Shown here: in pieces, positions 57,332 to 64,000 of the stretch
Numbering within the stretch: the stretch's first letter is position 1
Layout: every line of letters starts with the position of its first letter
Assembly: GCF_900250115.1 (NCBI RefSeq)
Contig: NZ_LT984804.1
Location: 1,441,301-1,505,300, forward strand
Direction: 5' to 3'
Length of the DNA: 64,000 bases
Source of the DNA: Cupriavidus taiwanensis
Lineage (GTDB): Bacteria > Pseudomonadota > Gammaproteobacteria > Burkholderiales > Burkholderiaceae
Position numbers and translations under genes: made by a program
Notes under the pieces: model-generated
Database searches by the model: none
What the model saw: the letters and a program-made list of their open reading frames with translations, nothing else
Told to the model about the DNA's origin: nothing

Positions 57332-58618
57332 TCAGGCTGCCGTCCGCGAAGTTGCTGCGCCAGCCGGTCCTTCCGTGCCAGCCTCGGTCTCGCCGAGTAG
57401 TTCGCGTCCCTGAGTTTCCGGCAACAGCAGGCAAGCGATAACGACCAACCCATAGGCGCCCGCGGCAAGATAGCCGATGGCCACGCCCAGCGACATCGAT
57501 GCGCTCATGTGCCCGATCATGGCCGGGAACACCGAGCCGACCGCGCGCCCGAAGTTGTAGGAAAAGCCTTGTCCGGAGCCACGGATATGGCTCGGATATA
57601 GTTCCGTCAGGTAAGCCCCCATGCCCGAAAAGATGCCAGACAGGAAGAATCCCAAGGGGAAGCCAAGCAGCAGCATCGCCGCGTCGGTGATCGGCAGTTG
57701 CGTATAGCAGATCACCAGGATGGCTGCGCTCACTGCGAACAGCATGAAGCAGCGCCGGCGTCCCAGGCGATCGGACAGCCAGGCGCTGGTCAGATAGCCG
57801 GCGAATGAGCCTGCGATCAGCACCATCAGATAGCCGCTGGTATTGAGCACGGACAGGTTGCGCTCCATCTTGAGATAGGTCGGCAGCCAGGTCGTCACCG
57901 AATAGTAGGCACCTTGCATGCCAGTCGCGAGCAGGCTGGCCAGCACCGTGGTGCGCAGCACGCCGGGCTTGAAGATCAGCATGAAGTTATTGCTTTGCCC
58001 GGTGCGGGCCAGCTTGGCCTTGGTTTCCTGATACACCTCGGGTTCCGAGATATTGCGGCGGATGTAGAGGATAAAGACCGCCGGCAGCACGCCGATCCAG
58101 AACAGCACTCGCCATGCGTATTGCTGCTCGAACGCGGCATAGACTGCCCAGAACGCGATCGCCGAAAGTCCCCAGCCAACCGCCCAGCTGCTTTGCACCA
58201 GTCCAACGGCCTTGCCGCGGTGGCGGGCGCGGATCATCTCGGCGATCAGCACCGAGCCGACCGACCATTCGCCGCCGAAGCCCAGGCCTTGCAGCATGCG
58301 GGTGACGAACAATTGCTCGGGCGAGTTGGTGAACCCGCTCAGGAAGGTGAAGAAGCTGAACCAGAGCACGGTCAGCTGCAGGACCCGCACGCGGCCGTAC
58401 TTGTCCGCGAGGATCCCGGCCAGCCAGCCGCCGACGGCCGAGCTGATCAGCGCGCCGGTCGCGATATAGCCCGCTTCGGCCTTGGTCATGCCCCACACGA
58501 GGATGAACGTGGGGATCATGAAGGTGTAGATCATGTAGTCGAAGGCATCGACGCCATAGCCGACGAAGGCGGCAAAGAGCGTCTTGCGCTCTGCTCCGGT
58601 AGTTTCTTTAAGCCACAT
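57332..58618 (-). CDS. MFS transporter, AAHS/SHS-like
   Basis: 428 residues from ATG 58618; a GTG at 58630 would add four. Twelve hydrophobic segments, motif A as [13 protein letters not shown] after helix 2 and again SDRLGRRRC in the second half, and the acidic [13 protein letters not shown] in helix 1 are typical of aromatic-acid/sialate-type proton symporters. As first gene ahead of pxpA it is probably the importer for the 5-oxoproline-like substrate. Confidence 0.88.
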   Translation of the reverse strand: MWLKETTGAERKTLFAAFVGYGVDAFDYMIYTFMIPTFILVWGMTKAEAGYIATGALISSAVGGWLAGILADKYGRVRVLQLTVLWFSFFTFLSGFTNSPEQLFVTRMLQGLGFGGEWSVGSVLIAEMIRARHRGKAVGLVQSSWAVGWGLSAIAFWAVYAAFEQQYAWRVLFWIGVLPAVFILYIRRNISEPEVYQETKAKLARTGQSNNFMLIFKPGVLRTTVLASLLATGMQGAYYSVTTWLPTYLKMERNLSVLNTSGYLMVLIAGSFAGYLTSAWLSDRLGRRRCFMLFAVSAAILVICYTQLPITDAAMLLLGFPLGFFLSGIFSGMGAYLTELYPSHIRGSGQGFSYNFGRAVGSVFPAMIGHMSASMSLGVAIGYLAAGAYGLVVIACLLLPETQGRELLGETEAGTEGPAGAATSRTAA

Positions 58619-58699
58619 GGCTGCGCTCACTAGGACAAGGACAAAGCGTGGGAAAAAGCTCGCCGCACTGACTTGCCGACGATTCCGTTTTCATTCGCG

Positions 58700-58859
58700 T
58701 TGTTCAGCAAATCGCATGCCATGTTGACCTATCGGCACGTATCACTCAACCACCGCACTATCATTGTTGAACAATCCTCGGTATTGATCGATCATGGTAT
58801 ACACCTAAGGCACCGTAGGGGCTATCGCCCGCACCAATTCCGTGCAAATTGTTGAACAA
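58700..58859. promoter_or_regulatory. Three TTGTTsAACAA-type operator sites
   Basis: TTGTTCAGCAA (58700-58710), ATTGTTGAACAAT (58763-58775) and TTGTTGAACAA (58849-58859) match the TNGTnnnACNA consensus of FCD-type GntR proteins. They lie in the 301-base divergent region between the MFS gene and the GntR gene, so they probably serve both promoters. A further palindrome, TGATCGATCA, is at 58785-58794. Confidence 0.65.
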
Positions 58860-58884
58860 AGTGCGTTAACATCCGGTCACTTGC

Positions 58885-58904
58885 GCACCGGAATGAGCCG
58901 GTGC
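58885..58904. promoter_or_regulatory. Inverted repeat in the gntR leader
   Basis: GCACCGG-AATGAG-CCGGTGC, perfect 7-bp arms, 15 bases before the GntR start codon. It may be a leader hairpin that limits translation or another protein site. Confidence 0.4.
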
Positions 58905-58919
58905 CCGATCCCAGCCACC

Positions 58920-59588
58920 ATGTCCTCAACACCTGACGTCAAGAATCTGACCGAACGGGTCACAGAACAGATCCGCCAGCGCATCGTGCATGGCGAGTTC
59001 GAGCCGGGGCAGCGCCTGTCGGAAGCGGCGCTGAGCGAAAGCCTGCAGATATCCCGCAACACGCTGCGCGAGACCTTCCGCGTGCTGACCAAGGAAGGCC
59101 TGCTCAAGCACGAGCCCAACCGCGGTGTGTCGGTGGCGATTCCGAGCATTGCGTCGATCATCGACATCTATCGCGTGCGCCGTCTGATCGAATGCCAGGC
59201 CATCGCCCAGGCCTACCCCAGCCATCCGGCCCGCAAGCACCTGCGCCAGGCGGTGGAGGCCGGCCTGCGCTGCCGCGACAACGGCGACTGGCAGGGCGCC
59301 GGCACCGCCAACATGGAATTCCACATGGCGATCGTGGAGCTGGCCGACAGCGAGCGCCTGAACGTGATGTTCTCCCACCTGCTCGCGGAGCTGCGCCTGG
59401 CGTTCGGCATGCTGCACGACCCGGAATTCCTGCACGGCCCTTACGTCGAGATGAACCAGCACATCCTGGAGATGTTCGAGGCGGGCAAGCTGGCCGAATG
59501 CGCGGTCGCGCTGAACGACTACCTGACGCAGTCCGAGCGCATCGTGCTGTCGGTGTGCGCGCGGCATCCGGTGTTCAAGGGGCGCTGA
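58920..59588 (+). CDS. GntR-family (FCD) transcriptional regulator
   Basis: 222 residues from ATG 58920; in-frame starts further up would read through the inverted repeat and lack support. Winged helix LSESLQISRNTLRETFRVLT (residues 36-55), then the FCD domain with the metal-ligand segments MEFHMAIVELA and EMNQHILEMFEAG. It is divergent from the 5-oxoproline-type operon and presumably its repressor. Its last 14 bases overlap the convergent EAL gene. Confidence 0.9.
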   Translation: MSSTPDVKNLTERVTEQIRQRIVHGEFEPGQRLSEAALSESLQISRNTLRETFRVLTKEGLLKHEPNRGVSVAIPSIASIIDIYRVRRLIECQAIAQAYPSHPARKHLRQAVEAGLRCRDNGDWQGAGTANMEFHMAIVELADSERLNVMFSHLLAELRLAFGMLHDPEFLHGPYVEMNQHILEMFEAGKLAECAVALNDYLTQSERIVLSVCARHPVFKGR

Positions 59589-60336
59589 AACCATCGCCAG
59601 CAGATCCGCGCAGCCTTCCCCGGTATTCATCGATGAAGCCAAAAAAGTGCCCTTGCCCGTAATCGCAGCCGGCAGCCACCAGGATGTCGCGCTGCAATCC
59701 GGTCTCGACGCCCTCGGCAATCACGCGGATGCGTAGTGCATGCGCCATGCTGATGATGGCGCTGCACAGGGCCACGTCGTCCGGTCCGCGCGTCAGCGAC
59801 CGGATGAAAGACTGGTCGATTTTGATGTAGTCAATGTCCAGTCGCCGCAGGTACGACAAGGATGAGTAGCCGGTGCCGAAGTCGTCGAGCGCGACTTCGA
59901 TGCCGGCTGCCTGAAAGCGTGAGAGCTGATCCATAACATCGGCGTTCTGCTCCATCAACGAGCCTTCGGTAATCTCGATGATGAGGCTGCCCACCGGCAC
60001 GTTCCTGCGCTCTATCACGCTCGAACAAGATTCGGGTCCGTTCGACGGCGCGCAGAACTCCACTGGTGACTTGTTGACCGAAATCTGGAAGTCTTTGCCT
60101 ATCAGCATCTGCCAGCGCGAAAGCTGGTCCAGCGCTTGCGTCAACACCCAGCGGCCGATGTCGATGATGAGGCCGGACTCCTCTGCTACGGCAATAAAAT
60201 CCGCAGGCTGGATTGGCCCGCGCACCGGATGGTCCCAGCGAATCAGGGCTTCGGCCTTGCAGACCTTGCCCGTGTGCAAATTAACAATGCAGCAGATGCT
60301 CGGCAGAATGCCTATAATAGGACGGCATTCTGCCAA
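59575..60336 (-). CDS. EAL-domain c-di-GMP phosphodiesterase, 5'-truncated
   Basis: 253 residues covering almost only an EAL domain. Catalytic motifs are all visible: AEALIRW, SVNKSP, IEITEGS, LDDFGTGYSS, YIKIDQSFI, IAEGVET and YGQGHFFG. The normal N-terminal approach (a YQPIV strand) is replaced by MAECRPIIGILPSICC, which is encoded by the operator and leader of the toxin-antitoxin module. The original gene was therefore cut just before the EAL motif. Whether the remnant is expressed is doubtful. Confidence 0.75.
   Translation of the reverse strand: MAECRPIIGILPSICCIVNLHTGKVCKAEALIRWDHPVRGPIQPADFIAVAEESGLIIDIGRWVLTQALDQLSRWQMLIGKDFQISVNKSPVEFCAPSNGPESCSSVIERRNVPVGSLIIEITEGSLMEQNADVMDQLSRFQAAGIEVALDDFGTGYSSLSYLRRLDIDYIKIDQSFIRSLTRGPDDVALCSAIISMAHALRIRVIAEGVETGLQRDILVAAGCDYGQGHFFGFIDEYRGRLRGSAGDGFSAP
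60302..60334 (+). promoter_or_regulatory. Toxin-antitoxin operator overlapping the -10 box
   Basis: Perfect 11-bp arms GGCAGAATGCC (60302-60312) and GGCATTCTGCC (60324-60334) flank TATAATAGGAC, which contains a consensus TATAAT at 60313-60318. AAGGAG follows 13 bases before the antitoxin ATG. Antitoxin binding here would block transcription, the usual autoregulation of such modules. Confidence 0.75.
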
Positions 60337-60347
60337 GGAGCTTCACT

Positions 60348-60806
60348 ATGCAGACAATCGTTTTCCAACCTTCGGGAACCAGTCGGCTCCCTAGTGGCCG
60401 CTATCTGGACCTCTTGAGTGATGCGTTGGGCACTAAAATCCTCTCCGAGGCCGATTTGGTCTACCTCGCTGTCGATCGTTTGCCGACTGAGATCCTAGCG
60501 AGCCTGCACAATGCAGGGCTTGCCTGGGACGAGCTAAGCTTTATCATTCCGCGCCGCACGCTGACGCACCGTCGCGAACGAGCCGAGTCCCTCACGGTCG
60601 ACGAATCGGATAAAGCGATCCGTCTTGCCCGGATCCTTGCCCATGCAATCAGTACGTTTGGCGAGGCCGAGCGTGCGTTGCGGTGGCTGCGCGCGCCCCA
60701 ACAACGATTGGGTGCCAAGTCGCCACTGGAACTGACCAGCACTGAACAAGGCGCACGTGTGGTCGAGGAAGCGATTATCCAGATTGACGAAGGATACTTC
60801 GCCTGA
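60348..60806 (+). CDS. Antitoxin, Xre/MbcA/ParS family (DUF2384)
   Basis: 152 residues. The N-terminal half is Xre-like helical; the C-terminal half holds the DUF2384 toxin-binding pattern (RLARILAHAISTFGEAERAL then WLRAPQQRLGAKSPLELTST). It overlaps the RES toxin gene by one base (TGATG). It should neutralise the toxin by capping its active site and repress the promoter via the inverted repeat upstream. Confidence 0.92.
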   Translation: MQTIVFQPSGTSRLPSGRYLDLLSDALGTKILSEADLVYLAVDRLPTEILASLHNAGLAWDELSFIIPRRTLTHRRERAESLTVDESDKAIRLARILAHAISTFGEAERALRWLRAPQQRLGAKSPLELTSTEQGARVVEEAIIQIDEGYFA

Positions 60807-61279
60807 TGGTCCTCTGGCGTATTAGCAATTTTGCGGATCTCAAAGGAATTGGGGGACTGCGTGCCGGCGGACGCTGGCATTACGCTGGACAACCTGTCGT
60901 GTACTTGGCCGAGCATCCTGCCTTAGCCTTTCTCGAGGTGCTCGTGCATCAAGATATCAGGCAGATGGAAGATCTGCCCAAGCACTACCAACTCCTCCAG
61001 ATCGAGGTGGAGGACTCTCTCGCCGTCGCGGAAATTGGTGACTTGCCCGAGGACTGGAAAAGCAATCCCGGTTGGTCCAAGAGCGCCGGCACAGAATGGC
61101 TAGCATCGCGCTCGAGCTTGCTCCTGAAAGTGCCCAGCGTGCTTGTGCCGTATGCATCCAACTACCTTTTCAATCCCGCGCATCCCGATTCGGAGACGGT
61201 ACGTATCGTTGAAGCTCGACAGGTCGATCACGATCCGCGCATCTTGTCACTGCTCGGCGAACAAAGGCCGCGCACTTAA
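60806..61279 (+). CDS. RES-domain toxin
   Basis: 157 residues, the usual size. The three residues naming the family are seen in order: Arg in GGLRAGGRWHYAG, Glu in LAFLEVLVHQD, and Ser in WLASRSSLLLKVPSVLVP. YASNYLFNPAHPD is the typical ending. RES toxins degrade NAD+ and arrest growth. It is co-translated with the antitoxin. No frame damage is visible, so the module should be active. Confidence 0.92.
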   Translation: MVLWRISNFADLKGIGGLRAGGRWHYAGQPVVYLAEHPALAFLEVLVHQDIRQMEDLPKHYQLLQIEVEDSLAVAEIGDLPEDWKSNPGWSKSAGTEWLASRSSLLLKVPSVLVPYASNYLFNPAHPDSETVRIVEARQVDHDPRILSLLGEQRPRT

Positions 61280-61282
61280 GAT

Positions 61283-62050
61283 AGCTGCGGCCATCAGCGT
61301 ATTGCCTATAACTCATGTTGTAATCGGCACTGTCCGAAGTGCCAGTCGCTCGCCCGCGCGCAGTGGCTTGACGACCGCCAGGCGGACCTACTGCCTGTGC
61401 CGTACTTCCATGTCGTCTTTACCGTGCCCGAGCCAATCGCCTTCCAGAACAAGCGCGTGGTCTATGACATCCTGTTTCATACCCTGCGGACCGTCGCCGC
61501 GGATTCCCGCCCCACCTGGGTGACACGCTCGGCTTCATCGCGATCCTACACACCTGGGGGCAGACGCTGGTACATCATCCACACCTACACTGCCTCGTCC
61601 CCGGCGGTGGTCTCTCGGACGGTAAGCACTGGGTCGCCCTTCCTGCCCGTGCGGGGTTCTCGCGCCTATTCCGGCGATTGTTTCTCGCGCGCCGGCACCA
61701 TGCCTTCGACGCCGGAAGGCCGCGATTCTTCTCAACGCTAGCGCAATAGGCCAAGCGGGACTCCTTCCTCGGCCATCTTGTCGGCCCGCGCCACACAGAG
61801 TGGGTCGTCTATGCTAAGGAGCCGTTCGGCGGCCCCCGGCAGGTCCTGGACTATCTGGGCCGCTACACGCATCGCGTAGCGATCTCCAACAACCGGCTAC
61901 TTGCGAGAGGTTCGCCTTCTCCCGCACCGCTACGAGAAGCTGACCGGCCGGTCGTTGTATGACTGTCCCGTCTGCGCGCGGGGGCGCATGTTTTGTATCG
62001 AGCGCCTGTTGCCAACCGCTTTGCCACGCGCACACCGCCGAGGAGGATTG
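61283..62050 (+). pseudogene. IS91-family transposase remnant
   Basis: Pieces of an IS91-type Y2 transposase occur in order but in different frames: zinc-finger CRNRHCPKCQSLARAQWL-like sequence near 61320, PYFHVVFTVPEPIAFQNKR near 61397, the tyrosine region VLDYLGRYTHRVAISNNRL near 61845 and a CPVCARGRMFCIERLLP end near 61970. The 5' end is missing and at least two frameshifts separate the parts. Inactive. Confidence 0.75.
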
Positions 62051-63135
62051 CATGGCCCCACGCGCGTGCCGTCAATCACTGTGTTCGCTCCCTTTGGGGC
62101 GACACAGGAGATATGTTCGTGCCTCAGGCCAAGCGTCGCCGGCTCCGCCTAGCGTCAGCCGCCGATCCCGCGCAATGGCATCCATTGCCCACTAAAGTGC
62201 GAAGCGAAACTCCCAATCCGCACCGTCGCTGGCATCCGACCCGCAAGCCCAACGCGATTCAAGGCCCATAGCTCCCACGGCCGTGGAGCGGTTTAGCTCA
62301 AGTATTTTTTTACAGCGAAGACGGGACGCGCAACTGTGCCCCTGCTGACCATTGCGCCGTCTCCGCCGCGCAAAAAACTCTTGACTTATGCTGCATCCGC
62401 AGGTCAGCCTGCCCGCGAAAGCCTCGTACGCGCCATCGTTACGGCGGACCGTGGTTCGCTCGCGGACGGCGCTTGCCGTCCAGAGGGTAGCCGCCTCGCA
62501 TCCCGACAGCCGTCGGCCCAGCGGGCTGCACACCGCCAAGCCGCCAATCCGCATCACGTGGGTGCAGATCGCCGTGTGGATGTCGCTTTCAGTGCATGGA
62601 TGCCGGCAAACCTTGGGTGTACGTTATCCTGACTATCAGGGCATTTTTGAATATACGTATCACATTACGAAAACGGCAAGTGCCCATCCAACTAGTGCCG
62701 TTCCCGCAAGGCAAGCGGCAACCGCCACAGGATCCAAAGTCGGATGGTAGTGCATGTAAATGTGCCTCTTTTATTGATCTGGCATTCATCAGCAAGGGGG
62801 CAGGCATTTCTATGCCATGCCTGCCGCGCGTGCCCTATGTCGATTTTTGTTCGGATTAATCTCGCGAACTCATCATTAAGGTAGGCCACCGAAGGCGTAG
62901 ACGCTTTGCTTAGTCCGCCGACTGCTTTGCAATTCATGCCTTGTATGATTGGAGTCCGTGCGGAATGTCACCTCCGCCCCCAACCATCAGACCTTTATCG
63001 GCGCCCATCAGAGTCGCTCACGTCGGCCCGCGCGTGAGCGCTGGCGTCACATTGGTAGCTGGCGCCGTATAGTGCTAACCGGAAGCCCCGCTTGCGCTAG
63101 GCTATCCTCAGGCGTGCCATGAATTACCTTGCAAT
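62051..63135. other. Long stretch without a recognisable gene
   Basis: About 1.1 kb. Short frames exist on both strands but none has a ribosome site, family motif or coding-like composition. The first ~220 bases may be the degraded 3' flank of the IS91 remnant. I see no terminal repeats or RNA gene. Confidence 0.5.
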
Positions 63136-63378
63136 ATGCGTCTCAGATCCGTGCAAGTACTCGCCACCCTGACCCTGTTGGGCGCCTGCTTCTCGACGAA
63201 CGACGGCAGCCAGCCCGGCAAGGCGGCCGCGGGCGAGCGGCCTGGCCTGCCAGTCGGTGCCACGCACCACTGCCAGGCAGAGGCCGACGCGCTTCTCGGG
63301 GCCGCGCCTCTGTCCGTTGTGCGGGCCGTATTTAATTCCTGCACGGCGCAGAACCAGGGCAGCGAGCCACGCAAGTGA
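63136..63378 (+). CDS. Small putative lipoprotein
   Basis: 80 residues: MRLRSVQVLATLTLLGACFS is a lipoprotein signal with lipobox LGAC (Cys 18). The mature part of ~62 residues has two further cysteines (HHCQAEAD, FNSCTAQ) that could form a disulfide. No ribosome site is obvious. Function unknown; similar short lipoproteins are common and poorly conserved. Confidence 0.55.
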   Translation: MRLRSVQVLATLTLLGACFSTNDGSQPGKAAAGERPGLPVGATHHCQAEADALLGAAPLSVVRAVFNSCTAQNQGSEPRK

Positions 63379-63452
63379 GGTCTTTGCAGTAGTCGTTCCG
63401 AAACAGGCGCTTGATCCAAGCAAGGACGGGCGAAATTGGGGAGGTGACTCAA

Positions 63453-63830
63453 ATGACGATCGAGCATTTTGCAGAGAGCAATCCGGGCACCCGAACCTTG
63501 CCGCGCTCGCTGGCGGTGAAGGCCGGCGACTTTGTGTTTGTGTCCGGCCAGGTAGCCAGAGATGACGACGGCAGCATCGTCGTTGGTGGGATAGAAGTTC
63601 ACACACGTCAGACTCTGAAGAACGTCGCCAATGTACTCGCCCTCGCGGGTTGCACGCTCGAGGATGTCGTGAAGACAACAGTTTGGCTTGAAAACGCTAG
63701 CGACTTTGATGCATTCAATCGCGTGTATGGAGAGTTCTTCCGTGAAAACAAGCCATCACGGTCGTCGCTGCATGGGAAGAACATGGCAGGCACCAAAGTA
63801 GAAATCGAGGCGATTGCTTATAAGCCTTGA
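63453..63830 (+). CDS. RidA/YjgF-family enamine/imine deaminase
   Basis: 125 residues from ATG 63453 with a GGGGAGG ribosome site about 9 bases upstream. The family motifs are present: FVFVSGQVARDDDGSIV, VHTRQTLKNVANVLALAGC, VVKTTVWLENASDF and a C-terminal GTKVEIEAIAY. RidA proteins hydrolyse reactive 2-aminoacrylate-type intermediates. The SRSSLHGKNMAG segment deviates from the canonical P-R-S...P pattern, so it may belong to a catabolic subgroup. Confidence 0.88.
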   Translation: MTIEHFAESNPGTRTLPRSLAVKAGDFVFVSGQVARDDDGSIVVGGIEVHTRQTLKNVANVLALAGCTLEDVVKTTVWLENASDFDAFNRVYGEFFRENKPSRSSLHGKNMAGTKVEIEAIAYKP

Positions 63831-64000
63831 CACTGGACTGACTGCTTCGGGTCGCCAAGAGACGACAGAGCGCGGGGATCCGTGACTTGACGCACCACTC
63901 TGCCCCTCCGATGATGAAGACTTCTCGCCGGCGAACAGGTCGGTTACCACGGAGAAAAGCCCGGCATAATGTCTAAAGACGTGACAGCGTTCCGGTTCGC

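Overview
The window reads as a high-GC betaproteobacterial chromosome or megaplasmid, most likely Burkholderiales and probably Cupriavidus. This is inferred from five Bug/TctC-type periplasmic receptors, a complete TctCBA transporter, a Burkholderiales-type porin and several GntR- or LysR-controlled catabolic operons. No rRNA, tRNA or CRISPR array was seen.

Left part (1-27.6 kb): accessory catabolism. Positions 1-6.3 kb carry the end of an aryl-AMP ligase, a VOC protein, an FAD monooxygenase, a hotdog thioesterase, a maleate-isomerase-like protein, an MFS carrier and a TetR regulator. This fits aryl-CoA hydroxylation (salicylyl-CoA to gentisate style) feeding a maleate/fumarate branch. Then come an orphan Bug receptor with a secreted metallo-beta-lactamase-fold hydrolase, and a long minus-strand set (aconitase, GntR, leaderless solute-binding protein, TctC, TctB, TctA, Bug) for tricarboxylate uptake and use. 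Divergent from it lie a Tat-exported lactonase, a 5'-truncated MFS gene and a porin. A second GntR controls an amidohydrolase, cupin, beta-decarboxylating dehydrogenase, Bug and aldehyde dehydrogenase operon.

Middle part (27.6-43.3 kb): a mobile, defence-type island with visibly lower GC. It opens with a perfect inverted repeat and a large tyrosine recombinase. An IS5-family copy with CTAG target duplications follows. Next are a Gabija-like pair (OLD-family ATPase/Toprim nuclease plus UvrD-type helicase) and a two-gene operon encoding a 1373-residue SF2-helicase/PD-(D/E)XK nuclease fusion and a 727-residue partner of unrecognised family that weakly resembles a catalytically inactive MID-PIWI module. 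Two small unknown genes and a repeat-rich junction with palindromes and an IS21-like end close the island. The helicase-nuclease/partner operon is the best candidate here for an undescribed system.

Right part (43.3-64 kb): a LysR-controlled organosulfur set (cysteine-dioxygenase-like cupin, four-rhodanese protein, Bug, PLP C-S lyase), a zone of gene remnants, a PhoD-type phosphatase, and a 5-oxoproline/allophanate-type operon (biotin carboxylase-BCCP, fused PxpB-PxpC, DUF1445 hydro-lyase, PxpA, MFS) facing a GntR gene across three matching operator half-palindromes. An EAL-domain gene follows, cut at its 5' end by a Xre/ParS-RES toxin-antitoxin module with its own operator, then an IS91-family remnant, a small lipoprotein and a RidA-family gene.
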